Shown here one piece after another: positions 54,208-63,839 of a stretch of 64,000 bases of DNA. The stretch is taken from positions 142,989-206,988 of the forward strand of contig CATGLK010000001.1 in the NCBI GenBank assembly GCA_949538735.1. Reading direction: 5' to 3'. Under the pieces are notes generated by a model, which had not been told where the DNA came from, made no database searches, and was given only the letters and a program-made list of their open reading frames with translations. Both the position numbers and the translations under genes were made by a program. Position 1 is the stretch's first letter. Each line of letters opens with the position of its first letter. This DNA comes from an uncultured Clostridia bacterium (GTDB lineage Bacteria; Bacillota; Clostridia; TANB77; CAG-508).

Positions 54208-55494
54208 TTAATTTTTCACAATAGAAATCACCATTTTATCTTCTTTAAAAACAAAATTTAACACTTGGTTCAAATATTCTACATTTACTCCGTCAATTTC
54301 TTCTAAATAGTCAAAACTATTTATTCCCTTAAAATAATCTGCTAAAAACATTCTTGCAATATCTTGAACATCGTTGTATTCTTTGACATATCTACCATAA
54401 ATTGTCTTTTTTATTCTCTCAAAGTCATTTTCGTTTATTCCATTTTGTTTGAATTTTCTTACTTCTTGTCTAAATCTTTCATATAGCTTTTCAGGGTTTG
54501 GTGATTGCCCAGTAATTAGTACATGTGCATAGTTTTTTCCATATTCATAGTCTAGGCTTGGCGCTCCAAATAGAATTCCTTCTTTGTATAGTTCTTGGTA
54601 TAATTCTGAACTTCTTCCAAATAGCAGTGTTAGAAGTATTTCCATTGCTATACATTTTCTTACTGCTTCATTTTTGCTTTCTATTGCGTTTTTTTCTTTT
54701 ACTTCTTTAATTCCTATTGTATAAAGTGGTTGGCTTACTTCTAATTTCTGTTCTATCTTTTCTTGCACAATGCTTTCTGGCTCTTCTGGATAAATTCTTT
54801 TTATACTTGCAGAGCTTTTTTTGTCTACAAGTCTTTTTTTGATTTCTTCTACTATTTCCTCTGGCTTGAAATCCCCTGCGACTACTAATGCCATATTTGC
54901 TGGATTATAAAATGTGTTGTAACATTTATATAAAATCTCTTTGTCTATTTTGCTAATTGTCTCTATTGTTCCTGTTATGTCGATTTTTATTGGATTATTA
55001 TGATACATTGCTTGCATTGTGTTTAAATATACTCGCCAGTCTGGATAATCATCATACATCATTATTTCTTGTCCAATTATCCCTTTTTCCTTTTCCACAT
55101 TTTCGTCAGTAAAATATGGATGTTGAACATAGTCCATAAATTCATCTAATGCTTCGTAGAAGTTGTCTGTACATTCATATAAATATGCTGTGTGGTCATT
55201 TGTTGTATATGCGTTTGCATTTACTCCCAGCGCTGTTAGCGTGTCTAAGCTGTTTGTCCCATTTTCTTGTTCAAATAATTTATGTTCTAAGAAATGAGCT
55301 ACACCATTTGGCACTTTTGTAATTTGTTCTTCTCCTGGCACTACAAATTCACTATCATTTGAACCATAATTTGTTCCCCAAATGATGTATTTCTTTTGAA
55401 TTCCTGTTTTAGGTATAATCATTACTGTTAAGCCATTTTCTAGCTTTTCAATATATAATTTCTCCTTAACTTTTAAATTTTCAATAACTTGCAT
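54208..55494 (-). CDS. M16-family zinc peptidase, catalytic-type member (YmfH-like)
   Basis: This 428-residue protein has the inverted zinc motif HFLEH (67-71) in NGVAHFLEHKLFE and a downstream glutamate region (ENVEKEKGIIGQEI). A C-terminal half of M16 type with ARMFLADYFKGI follows. It pairs with the upstream gene, which lacks the zinc motif, as in the Bacillus YmfF/YmfH pair. Substrate unknown; processing of peptides or export-related proteins is usual in the family. The ribosome binding site is weak at the ATG at 55494. Confidence 0.9.
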   Translation of the reverse strand: MQVIENLKVKEKLYIEKLENGLTVMIIPKTGIQKKYIIWGTNYGSNDSEFVVPGEEQITKVPNGVAHFLEHKLFEQENGTNSLDTLTALGVNANAYTTNDHTAYLYECTDNFYEALDEFMDYVQHPYFTDENVEKEKGIIGQEIMMYDDYPDWRVYLNTMQAMYHNNPIKIDITGTIETISKIDKEILYKCYNTFYNPANMALVVAGDFKPEEIVEEIKKRLVDKKSSASIKRIYPEEPESIVQEKIEQKLEVSQPLYTIGIKEVKEKNAIESKNEAVRKCIAMEILLTLLFGRSSELYQELYKEGILFGAPSLDYEYGKNYAHVLITGQSPNPEKLYERFRQEVRKFKQNGINENDFERIKKTIYGRYVKEYNDVQDIARMFLADYFKGINSFDYLEEIDGVNVEYLNQVLNFVFKEDKMVISIVKN

Positions 55495-55548
55495 ATTTTT
55501 CTGTATAGCAGTTTTACTTTAATTTACCGCTATAATCTCTCCTTTCTT

Positions 55549-56817
55549 TTAGTCTCTTAAAAAATAAATTGTGTTTACATTTACTTTATTTGCAATATCT
55601 ATAACACCCTGTCTTGTCACATTTTGGACTTTCTCGCTGTATTGCTCTAATGTAGTTTTTGCCTTTGTTAGCTCTTGCCCAAAATAATACATTATTTGTG
55701 TATCTTGCTCATCATATATTGTATTTATACTTGCTATAACTCCTTGTTTGCTGTTTTCTAGCTCTTCATCTGTAAAATCACCTTTTTTCATATCTTCAAT
55801 TTGCTGTCTGATTAATTCTAATGCTTTTTCATAATTCGAAATTTCTATTCCGCAATTTACAAATATATTGTTTTTATACCTTAAATAACTTGAACTTGCA
55901 ACATATGCCAAGTGAGCTTTTTCTCTAACATTTTGGAACATTTTAGAATTAGCATCTCCACCTAATAAACTATTATAAATAAGTGTAGTATATTTTTGTT
56001 CATCATCATCTAACTCAACATCTAACCCTAAAATTAACTTTCCTTGCGTTACATCCATCGACTCTGTTACAACATCCTCTTGTTTAGGCTCTTTCGCCTC
56101 AATTTTAGGCACAACATAATCAGGCTCTCTTTCTTGTAAATTCTGAATATTCTCATTTTGCTCTATTATAGTTTTAGTATCGTCATTTATAATACCAGAA
56201 ACAAATATATCAATTTTACAGGTATTTATTAATTGTTTATAGTAATTATATAGGTCCACTGCATTAATTTGGTCTAAATCCTCTTTATATCCAAATTTAA
56301 ACAATCCAAATGGCTTGTCCTTATACATCTCCTCAATACATCTATCAACAGCAAACCTCGCCTTATTATCTATCTTGCCATCAATTCTCTGTTTTATGTT
56401 ATTCATTTCTTGATCAAGATACTCTTGTTTAAATCCACCATTCTCTATATATGGATTAAACGCTATTTCAAGTATATTTTCAATACTAGTTTTCAACAAC
56501 TCTTCCCCTTGTTGTGGAATAAAGTTATCGTTTATAGTCTCAATATAAAATTTGATAACTTGATTATCTCCCGTTTTATCTAGACCACAATCAAAGCTCG
56601 CACCATACATCTCTTCCATTTGCTTACTTATAGCTTCTTGTGTATCCATAGTTTTACTTCCACGTCTCAATAATGTTGATATCAGTGCATTTTTAGTCAC
56701 ATTCTCTCTATTTAACTTTGCTGTTAAAAACACAGCTATCAAATTAGTCTTAAACTTATCTGTTTTAATTGTATGCAATTTTATTCCCTTCTTTAACTCT
56801 TGCTCATTATATTGCAT
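55549..56817 (-). CDS. M16-family peptidase partner lacking the zinc motif (YmfF-like)
   Basis: This protein of about 422 residues shows the M16 fold (LISTLLRRGSKTMDTQEAIS, MYGASFDCG, QVIKFYIETINDNF, SLLGGDANSKMFQNVREKAHLAYVASSSYL in parts) but has no HxxEH box where its partner has one. It therefore probably acts as the structural half of a heterodimer with the following gene. GAAGGAGGAGAGAT precedes the ATG at 56817. The open frame continues to 56940, but those residues (PTGTEVNG, LPKRTVPNGN) are repeat-derived. Confidence 0.88.
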   Translation of the reverse strand: MQYNEQELKKGIKLHTIKTDKFKTNLIAVFLTAKLNRENVTKNALISTLLRRGSKTMDTQEAISKQMEEMYGASFDCGLDKTGDNQVIKFYIETINDNFIPQQGEELLKTSIENILEIAFNPYIENGGFKQEYLDQEMNNIKQRIDGKIDNKARFAVDRCIEEMYKDKPFGLFKFGYKEDLDQINAVDLYNYYKQLINTCKIDIFVSGIINDDTKTIIEQNENIQNLQEREPDYVVPKIEAKEPKQEDVVTESMDVTQGKLILGLDVELDDDEQKYTTLIYNSLLGGDANSKMFQNVREKAHLAYVASSSYLRYKNNIFVNCGIEISNYEKALELIRQQIEDMKKGDFTDEELENSKQGVIASINTIYDEQDTQIMYYFGQELTKAKTTLEQYSEKVQNVTRQGVIDIANKVNVNTIYFLRD

Positions 56818-56877
56818 TATCTCTCCTCCTTCTCTTTTCCATAGTATTTCCAATTTTATCAATTTTATGCCAACCAA

Positions 56878-56968
56878 ATTGCCATTGGGGACGGTCCTTT
56901 TTGGCAATTTATTGCCATTTACCTCCGTCCCTGTTGGCAATTTTTTGCCAAAGGGGACACTCCTTGGT
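56878..56968. repeat. GGGACGG/TTGGCAA repeat cluster upstream of the M16 pair
   Basis: A direct unit (ATTGCCATTGGGGACGGTCC), an inverted unit (CCTCCGTCCCTGTTGGCAA) and a decayed unit (TTGCCAAAGGGGACACTCC). Confidence 0.9.
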
Positions 56969-57040
56969 GATTTTAGACATAAAAATTGGAAGTCTAGGTG
57001 GCATACTTCTCCCCTTTTACTTCCAATTTATTTACTTTGT

Positions 57041-57214
57041 TTAGTTAAATTTTCTTTTTCTTGCTGCTTCTGATTTTTTCTTTCTCCTTACACTAGGTTT
57101 TTCATAATGCTCTCTTTTACGAACTTCTTGTAGAACTCCGTTTCTTGCGCATTGTCTTTTAAATCTTTTTAAAGCATCTTCTATATTACCATTATTAACT
57201 TTTATTTCTGACAT
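57041..57214 (-). CDS. rpsU: 30S ribosomal protein S21
   Basis: This 57-residue basic protein has [20 protein letters not shown], then [20 protein letters not shown] and a lysine/arginine tail, the normal length and sequence for S21. The ATG at 57214 follows GGAAGGAGGGG. It sits just downstream of the J-domain gene, as rpsU often lies near dnaK/dnaJ or GatB/YqeY genes. Confidence 0.97.
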   Translation of the reverse strand: MSEIKVNNGNIEDALKRFKRQCARNGVLQEVRKREHYEKPSVRRKKKSEAARKRKFN

Positions 57215-57315
57215 TTTATTCCCCTCCTTCCGGCTCATACAAATATGTATGTGGGATTACCCTTATAACAGTCTATATTATACATTAACTTGGCATAACT
57301 TGTCAATAGTAAATT

Positions 57316-57876
57316 TTAAAATGGTACTAAACTTCTTATAAATCCTTGTGTTGCAGGAATAAACCATAGTATAACACCTAATGTTATAATGATAACTGCC
57401 GTTAATCCTGCTGCAATGTAGTCCTCACGTTTTATTTTTCTAATATCGAATTTTTCTCTATCTCTTCTTCTAAAAAGATTTTTTACTATATTAACAATAG
57501 CTCCAAAGCTACCAACTGCTGGAATTTGTTGTTCTTCTTGTACTTCTTCCTGTATTACATTTTGTTTTACTTGTCGTCTTGCTTTTTGTCTTACTTCTCG
57601 TTGTTTTTTTGGCTTTTCAACTTCTGATTGTGCATATCTTTTTTTATTGTTTGCTTGTTCTCTTTCTAATTCTGCATTATATTGCTCTCTTAAAAAGCTA
57701 TCTGTTAATATCTTATATGCTTCGTTTATATCTCTTAATTTGTTTTCTACTTCTGCTTTTTCTTCACCAATGTATTGGTCTGGCTGATACTTGTTTTGTA
57801 GTAGTTTATATGCATTTTCAATTATTTCATTTGAAGCTTTTGGGCTTACTTCTAGTATTTCATAATAATTTTTCAT
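57316..57876 (-). CDS. membrane-anchored J-domain protein with QPD instead of HPD
   Basis: Residues 1-68 are a J-domain (NYYEILEVSPKASNEIIENA, KLRDINEAYKILTD, LREQYNAELE). The loop motif that triggers DnaK, normally HPD, is QPD (31-33, KYQPDQY). A basic glutamine/lysine-rich linker leads to one or two C-terminal hydrophobic segments (YIAAGLTAVIIITLGVILWF). It is anchored with the J-domain in the cytoplasm. Loss of the histidine usually abolishes stimulation of Hsp70 ATPase, so the role may be atypical. AAAGAGGTAGAAA precedes the ATG. Confidence 0.85.
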   Translation of the reverse strand: MKNYYEILEVSPKASNEIIENAYKLLQNKYQPDQYIGEEKAEVENKLRDINEAYKILTDSFLREQYNAELEREQANNKKRYAQSEVEKPKKQREVRQKARRQVKQNVIQEEVQEEQQIPAVGSFGAIVNIVKNLFRRRDREKFDIRKIKREDYIAAGLTAVIIITLGVILWFIPATQGFIRSLVPF

Positions 57877-57960
57877 TTTCTACCTCTTTATTTATTATCT
57901 CTTTTGTTTATGTTTTTATTTTATATCAAAAAGACAAGAATATCAATAGGACAGGGTTAA

Positions 57961-58067
57961 AAGTCTAAACTTTTTTGCCCTGTCCCAAAATGTCTGCGAA
58001 CGAAACTTTTTTGGCCTGTCCCAAAACGTCCGCGAGCAAAACTTTTTTGCCCTGTCCCAAAAAGTTT
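57961..58067. repeat. GGGACAGG repeat cluster downstream of ftsH
   Basis: Three inverted-orientation units (AACTTTTTTGCCCTGTCCC, AACTTTTTTGGCCTGTCCC, AACTTTTTTGCCCTGTCCC) directly after the ftsH stop codon. Confidence 0.9.
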
Positions 58068-59878
58068 TAATTTCCAAAAATCGCTTCAAATTCGTCTGCT
58101 TCGATTTTTTCCTTTTCAAGCAATATTCCAGCTACTTGGTGTAGTTTTTCAATATTGTCTGATAATATTTGTTTTGCTCTGTTATAGCCTGTATCAACTA
58201 TTCTCTTTGTTTCTTCGTCAATTATGGCTGCTGTTTCTTCTGAGTATTCTTTAGTTTGAGCAAAATCTCTTCCGATAAATACTTCTTCATTAGCTGAACC
58301 TAGCATTAATGCTCCAATTCTTTCGCTCATTCCGTATTTTGTTACCATACTTCTTGCTATTTTTGTTGCTCTTTCGATGTCGTTGCTTGCTCCTGTTGAA
58401 ATATCGTTTAATATTAGCGCTTCTGCAACTCTTCCGCCTAATAATGATACTATATTTTCTTCCATTTCTGTTTTTGACATAAATGATTTGTCTTCTGTTG
58501 GTCTATACATTGTATATCCGCCAGCCATTCCCCTTGGTACTATTGATATTTGATGTACTGGGTCTTGTGTTTCTAAGTAGTGGCTTACTACTGCATGACC
58601 TGCTTCGTGGTATGCTACTAGTCTATTTTCTTTTTCGCTTCTTACTCTTGTTTTCTTTTCTGGTCCCATAGTTACTTTTACCATGGCATCTTCTATTTCT
58701 TTCATTCCAATTTCATTCATATTTCTTCTTGCTGCTAAAAGTGCCGCTTCATTTAGCACATTTTCAAGGTCTGCTCCTGCAAATCCTGATGTGTTTTTTG
58801 CTATTACTTTTAGGTCAACATCATCTGCAAATCTTTTCTTTCTTGAATGAACTTCTAAGATTTGCTCTCTTGCTTTTACATCTGGTAATCCTACTACTAT
58901 TTGTCTGTCAAATCTTCCTGCTCTTAATAATGCTTTATCTAATACATCTGGTCTGTTTGTTGCAGCTAATACGATAACTCCTTCGTTTTCTGCAAAACCG
59001 TCCATTTCTACTAACAATTGATTTAATGTTTGTTCTCTTTCATCATGTCCACCGCCAAGTCCTGCACCTCTTTGACGTCCTACTGCGTCAATTTCGTCTA
59101 TGAATATGATACATGGCGCGTTTTTCTTAGCCTGATCAAATAAGTCTCTAACTCTTGAAGCTCCGACACCTACGAACATTTCTACGAAATCAGATCCACT
59201 TATTATAAAAAATGGTACTCCTGCTTCTCCTGCTACTGCTTTTGCAAGTAGTGTTTTACCTGTTCCTGGTTGTCCTACAAGTAATACTCCTTTTGGTATT
59301 CTTGCTCCCATATCTGTAAATTTCTTTGGATTTTTTAAGAATTGTACAATTTCTTCTAATTCTTCTTTTTCTTCATCTACACCTGCAACATCTTCAAATG
59401 TAATTCTATTCTTTTCTGCTGGTGTCATCATTCTTGCTTTACTTTTTCCAAATGCCACATTTTTTCCACCTGGTGCGCCATTTCCTGCTACTCCACCCAT
59501 CATAAAGAACCAGAATATGAAGAATATTATTAATAATCCAAATGGTGTTAATAAACTAATTACTGTTACAAATATTGATTCTGATTTTTCTTCTAATGTG
59601 AAAGCCCCTTCTTTTAGGTAGTCTTCTGTATATGCCATAAAGCTTTCAATATTTGGTATATTAACTTCTTTCTTTATTTTATCATCTTTTAATGTTACTG
59701 TTGCAGTTTTCCCATTTGCTTCAACTTGTATTGCCTCCACATTTGACGCATTTATTTCTGAAACTAATTCTGAATACTTCAATTTTGAATCACTATTTTC
59801 AACTATTGTTGTCAATAACACTAAAAATATAACTCCTATTATTAGCCACATTGCTAATGTTTTAATTCCATTTTTCAA
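58067..59878 (-). CDS. ftsH: ATP-dependent zinc metalloprotease FtsH
   Basis: This 603-residue membrane AAA protease has two N-terminal helices flanking an extracytoplasmic domain. Walker [16 protein letters not shown], Walker [15 protein letters not shown] and the second region of homology [22 protein letters not shown] (in parts) follow. The zinc motif is HEAGHAV, with a downstream acidic ligand region. It degrades misfolded membrane proteins and some regulators. Start TTG at 59878, eight bases behind GGAGGAATTA. tilS lies upstream as in many Firmicutes. Confidence 0.97.
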   Translation of the reverse strand: MKNGIKTLAMWLIIGVIFLVLLTTIVENSDSKLKYSELVSEINASNVEAIQVEANGKTATVTLKDDKIKKEVNIPNIESFMAYTEDYLKEGAFTLEEKSESIFVTVISLLTPFGLLIIFFIFWFFMMGGVAGNGAPGGKNVAFGKSKARMMTPAEKNRITFEDVAGVDEEKEELEEIVQFLKNPKKFTDMGARIPKGVLLVGQPGTGKTLLAKAVAGEAGVPFFIISGSDFVEMFVGVGASRVRDLFDQAKKNAPCIIFIDEIDAVGRQRGAGLGGGHDEREQTLNQLLVEMDGFAENEGVIVLAATNRPDVLDKALLRAGRFDRQIVVGLPDVKAREQILEVHSRKKRFADDVDLKVIAKNTSGFAGADLENVLNEAALLAARRNMNEIGMKEIEDAMVKVTMGPEKKTRVRSEKENRLVAYHEAGHAVVSHYLETQDPVHQISIVPRGMAGGYTMYRPTEDKSFMSKTEMEENIVSLLGGRVAEALILNDISTGASNDIERATKIARSMVTKYGMSERIGALMLGSANEEVFIGRDFAQTKEYSEETAAIIDEETKRIVDTGYNRAKQILSDNIEKLHQVAGILLEKEKIEADEFEAIFGN

Positions 59879-60016
59879 AATAATTCCTCCTTATGTTTTC
59901 TTTTGCTTTCTTTCATTTTCATTTGAATTTATAACACATAAGTTTCAGTTTGTAAACAATTTTTATGTGTCTTTTTTGTGACAAATGCGTGTCCTAACAG
60001 CACTTGCTACGGCTAC

Positions 60017-61063
60017 TTATATTTGCTTTGTAAAATAAATTTTATGATTTTTTACTAGCACTTTTATTTTTTTATTTGGAGTTAAATATTTATTTCCTAC
60101 GTTATTTCCACAAAGTTTTATGATATCTTCTATATGTATTTTCTCAATTCCTTTTGAAGTTCCAAAAAGCCTTGTTATATTATATAACACAAGTCTTGAT
60201 TTTATGACTTTTTCTTGGCAATTAAATTTTCTCAAATCTAGTACAATTTGATTACTATTTTCTTCCAAAACCAAATCGCCGTAGGCTTTTGCCACTTGTT
60301 TATCTATATACTCTTCTTCTTCAAAAACAAGTTCTGATAACCTATTTAATGTCTCAATTATATTTGGATTAAATTCTTTTTTGATATATGGAATAACTAT
60401 ATTTCTTATTTTATTTCTAGTATAATCATTTTCAAAATTAGTCTTGTCAATTCTAGGATTAAGCTTATATCGCTCACAATACTCTTCGATTTCACTTCTT
60501 TCACAATCAATTAAAGGTCTAATATATTTGCCCCTTTTAGCTTCAATCCCCTTTAACCCTGAAATACCTGACCCACGCATCGCATTCATAATCATAGTCT
60601 CAACTTTATCATTCTTATTGTGAGCTATCGCAATCTTATTAGCACCAGTCTGCCTTAGAATCTCATCAAAAAACTCATATCTTGCATTTCTTCCTGCCTC
60701 TTCCACTCCTATTTTACTATTATTGGCAATTTTTTGAATATCTATACTCTTTGAATAAAAATCTATATTTTTTTCAGCACAAAACGCCCTAACATAGTTC
60801 TCATCATCTGTCGCCTCTTCCCTAATCATATGATTTACATGCGCAACTATTATTGCCACTGGGGACGGACCTTTTTGGCAATTTTTTGCCACTAGGGACG
60901 GTCCTTTTTGGCAATTTTTATATATATTAATTAGTGCATTTAACATGCACATTGAGTCTGGTCCACCTGATACTCCTAAAACTATCTTATCGCCTTCTTC
61001 TATTAAATTAGATTTTTGTATGGTTTTTAAAACCTTTTCTTCTAAACTATTTTCCTGTCTCAT
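60017..61063 (-). CDS. tilS: tRNA(Ile)-lysidine synthetase TilS with an in-frame repeat insertion
   Basis: This enzyme converts C34 of tRNA-Ile to lysidine for AUA decoding. It has 348 residues with the PP-loop GVSGGPDSMCML, VAHVNHMIRE, EEAGRNARYEFF, AIAHNKNDKVETMIMNAMRGSG (in parts) and RPLIDCERSEIEEYC. Residues about 50-71 (CQKGPSLVAKNCQKGPSPVA) are encoded by two GGGACGG repeat units inserted in frame before the IIVAHVNH strand. The C-terminal domain is short compared with larger TilS proteins. GGAAGGGAAAT precedes the ATG. The gene must be essential, so the insert is evidently tolerated. Confidence 0.93.
   Translation of the reverse strand: MRQENSLEEKVLKTIQKSNLIEEGDKIVLGVSGGPDSMCMLNALINIYKNCQKGPSLVAKNCQKGPSPVAIIVAHVNHMIREEATDDENYVRAFCAEKNIDFYSKSIDIQKIANNSKIGVEEAGRNARYEFFDEILRQTGANKIAIAHNKNDKVETMIMNAMRGSGISGLKGIEAKRGKYIRPLIDCERSEIEEYCERYKLNPRIDKTNFENDYTRNKIRNIVIPYIKKEFNPNIIETLNRLSELVFEEEEYIDKQVAKAYGDLVLEENSNQIVLDLRKFNCQEKVIKSRLVLYNITRLFGTSKGIEKIHIEDIIKLCGNNVGNKYLTPNKKIKVLVKNHKIYFTKQI
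60851..60920. repeat. GGGACGGACC/TTGGCAA repeat pair inside tilS
   Basis: Two direct units (ATTGCCACTGGGGACGGACC, TTGCCACTAGGGACGGTCC, each with T run and GGCAA). The insertion keeps the reading frame of tilS and is the repeat closest to the 3' side of the RAYT gene. Confidence 0.92.
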
Positions 61064-61098
61064 TTTTTAATTTCCCTTCCATTACTTACTCAATGAAC

Positions 61099-61839
61099 TT
61101 AACGTTTACTTAGCAATCTCAATTTTTCTCTACTTATTCCTAAAATCTTTTCCATTATCCTATATGATATATTATTTTGAAATTTTAAAATTTTAATTAA
61201 TTCTATTAGAATTTTTTCTCTCTTAATTAATTGTTCAACATATATTCCTTTTTCATTTAAAAAATCGTTGATAATATTTTGACAGTTTTCTTCTTTACTC
61301 TCTTCTTCACTTTCTATAAACTCAAATTTCTCTTTTTTGGAATTTTCTTCGATATTATTGAACATTTGAGCTATTTGCATTTTTACTTCATTTTGATTCC
61401 CCTTATATTTCGAAATATAACTAGAAAAATCATATTCTTCCTTTTTGCCACAAATATGAGCTTTTACAGGATTTTCGTGAATATAATCTATACATGTATA
61501 TAAATGTTTTTCATTTCTTATAACCTGAGACTTATAGCGGTCTCTGAAAACATATCCAACTCTATCATTTCTTTTGTTGTAATACATAGCATAACCTGTA
61601 TTTACCTTTTTCATCCATTGTTGCATATTATCAATACTATCTATTTTCACCAATATATGGGCATGGTTACTCATAATGCAATATGCTATAATGTCTATTC
61701 CTTCATTGTTTCTATAAATCAATTTTAAATATCTTTCCTTGTTCTCATCTGTATCAAATATCTTTTCTTTGTTAATTCCTTGTGTGATAATATGAAAAAA
61801 AGATGAATCCTTCATATTATTTCTTGTAGTTCTACTCAT
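61099..61839 (-). mobile_element. REP-associated tyrosine transposase (RAYT, Y1/IS200-like)
   Basis: This 246-residue Y1-family (PF01797) nuclease has the HUH motif HAHILVKID (His59, His61), the conserved YAMYYNKRNDRVGYVFRDRYKS block, and the tyrosine helix TCIDYIHENPVKAHIC with candidate catalytic Tyr119. The C-terminal part (residues about 170-246) is a helical domain ending ILGISREKLRLLSKR, perhaps DNA-binding. RAYTs are domesticated single-strand transposases that act on short palindromic REP sequences. This one is flanked by GGGACGG repeats on both sides (61951-62008 and 60851-60920). AAAGGAGAG precedes the ATG. Confidence 0.92.
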
Positions 61840-61950
61840 AATAAATCTCTCCTTTTTGTTATAAATTTTTGCCCCTTTACTATGTTTCTCCCTACAAAAA
61901 ACATATTATGTATCCATTCTTTTATCCCCTGTATTTAAAATGCCTAGCTT

Positions 61951-62008
61951 AAGGAGTGTCCCTAATGGCAATTTATTGCCAAAAAGGTCCGTCCCCAGTG
62001 GCAATTTT
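61951..62008. repeat. GGGACGG/TTGGCAA repeat pair next to the RAYT gene
   Basis: A decayed unit (AAGGAGTGTCCCTAATGGCAA) and a full inverted unit (TTGCCAAAAAGGTCCGTCCC then CAGTGGCAA) lie between the dnaB stop and the RAYT start. Confidence 0.9.
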
Positions 62009-63345
62009 TAGTCATCATACCTTCTTTCTAGGTTGACAAATTTTGTGTAACTGCCTAGCCATAGCAGTTCTACTGTTCCTGTTGATCCGCCCCTATGTTT
62101 TGCAAGTATTACTTCTGCTATGTCTTTTTTCTCGCTTTCTTTGTTATAGTAGTCGTCTCTATATAGGAACATTACTATGTCGGCGTCTTGTTCTATTGCT
62201 CCTGATTCTCTCAAGTCTGATAGCATTGGTCTATGGTCTGGTCTTTGTTCTGCCGCTCTTGATAGCTGTGATAGTGCTATTACTGGTACGTCTAGCTCTT
62301 TTGCAAGTATTTTTAGTGACCTACTTATTTCTGATATTTCTTGTTCACGACTTCCTGACGCGCGTTTACTACTTCCTTGTATTAGTTGTAAATAGTCTAT
62401 TACTACCATTCCTATGTTTTTTTCTAGTTTTAGTTTTCTGCATTTTGCTCTAATTTCTGTTATGTTTATTCCTGGTGTGTCGTCTATAAATATGTTTGCT
62501 TCTGATAGCGGTCCTATGGATTCTGCAAGTTTTGTCCAGTCGTTTTCCTCTAGTTTTCCTGTTCTTACTTTGTTGCTATCTACCATTGCCTCGCTACACA
62601 TTATTCTGTTTACTAATTGGTCTTTTGACATTTCTAAGCTGAATACTGCTACTGGGGTGTTTGCTCTTACTGCTGCATTTACTGCTATATTAAGTGCAAA
62701 TGCTGTTTTTCCCATTGCAGGTCTTGCGGCAATTAGTATTAGTTCTGAACCATGGAAACCTGCTGTTCTGTAATCTAATTCTGAAAATCCTGATGGAACT
62801 CCTGTGATGTGTTGTTTTCTGTTATATAGTTCTTCTAGCTTTGTAAAGCTTTCTACTAAAACGTCTTTTATAGGTGCATATCCTTTTTGATTTTTTTCTT
62901 GCATTATGTTAAAAATTCTTTTTTCTGCACCTTCCATTATATCTTCTACATCTTGTAGTGGGTCATATCCTAGTTCTATTATTTCATTTGCTGTTTTTAT
63001 TAGTCTTCTTAATGTTGATTTTTCTTCGACTATTTTTATGTATTTGGCTGCATTTGCTGTTGTTGGAACTTTTTCTGGTAATTCTGCTAGGTATTCTAAT
63101 CCCCCTACTTGTTCGAATTTTCCCATTGTTTCTAGTTCTGATTTTACTGTTATGATGTCTATTGGCTCTGCTCTATTATATAAATTGAATATTGCTTCAA
63201 ATATTGCTTTATTATCTTGTCTATAAAAATCTTCTTCTCTTAGTACTTCTATTGCAGATATAACAGCATCTTTATCTGTTAGCATACTTCCAATGATTGC
63301 TTGTTCTGCTTCTAAATCGTGTGGTGGTACTTTTCCTAATTCCAT
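62008..63345 (-). CDS. dnaB: replicative DNA helicase DnaB
   Basis: This 445-residue protein has the N-terminal domain starting VPPHDLEAEQAIIGSML. The RecA-like core has Walker A ILIAARPAMGKTAFALNIA, PVAVFSLEMSKDQLVNRI, the Walker B region MVVIDYLQLIQG, SREQEISEISRSLKILAKEL and the C-terminal HRGGSTGTVELLW. GAAGGGAG precedes the ATG. rplI lies directly upstream, the usual rplI-dnaB pairing in Firmicutes. Confidence 0.98.
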   Translation of the reverse strand: MELGKVPPHDLEAEQAIIGSMLTDKDAVISAIEVLREEDFYRQDNKAIFEAIFNLYNRAEPIDIITVKSELETMGKFEQVGGLEYLAELPEKVPTTANAAKYIKIVEEKSTLRRLIKTANEIIELGYDPLQDVEDIMEGAEKRIFNIMQEKNQKGYAPIKDVLVESFTKLEELYNRKQHITGVPSGFSELDYRTAGFHGSELILIAARPAMGKTAFALNIAVNAAVRANTPVAVFSLEMSKDQLVNRIMCSEAMVDSNKVRTGKLEENDWTKLAESIGPLSEANIFIDDTPGINITEIRAKCRKLKLEKNIGMVVIDYLQLIQGSSKRASGSREQEISEISRSLKILAKELDVPVIALSQLSRAAEQRPDHRPMLSDLRESGAIEQDADIVMFLYRDDYYNKESEKKDIAEVILAKHRGGSTGTVELLWLGSYTKFVNLERRYDD

Positions 63346-63392
63346 TTTTTTCTCCCTTCAATTTTAAAAACATCGCCATATATAATGGGTAT

Positions 63393-63839
63393 TTATTTAC
63401 TTATTATATCTATCTTTAGTTCTCCTATAACACCTTCATATAATTTGATTGTGACAGTTCTAGCTCCTAAGGTTTTTATTGTTTCCTTTAAATCTATTTT
63501 CTTTTTATCAACTTCTATTTTATAATTCGCTTTTAGCTGTTCTGCAATTTCTTTTGCAGATACTCCGCCAAATATTTTTCCGTTCTCTCCTGCTTTTACT
63601 GGTATTTTTAGTTGAATTTTTGATAGTTTTTCTGCAGTTTTTTTGGCTTCTTCTTTTTCTTGTGATTTTTTATATGCATTTGCGTCTTGTTTTGATTTTA
63701 GTTTTGTCATGTTGTCATTATTTGCTTCTACTGCTAGGTTTTTTGGTAGTAAGAAGTTTCTTGCATATCCGTCTGATGCGTTTATTATTTGGTCTTTTTT
63801 TCCTACTCCTTTTATGTCTGCTTTTAGTATTACTTTCAT
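63393..63839 (-). CDS. rplI: 50S ribosomal protein L9
   Basis: This 148-residue protein has the L9 N-terminal domain MKVILKADIKGVGKKDQIIN, then SDGYARNFLLPKNLAVEA, a long connecting helix rich in lysine, and the C-terminal domain GKIFGGVSAKEIAEQL. Length is normal. AAAGGCGAGTG precedes the ATG. It is followed by dnaB. Confidence 0.97.
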   Translation of the reverse strand: MKVILKADIKGVGKKDQIINASDGYARNFLLPKNLAVEANNDNMTKLKSKQDANAYKKSQEKEEAKKTAEKLSKIQLKIPVKAGENGKIFGGVSAKEIAEQLKANYKIEVDKKKIDLKETIKTLGARTVTIKLYEGVIGELKIDIISK

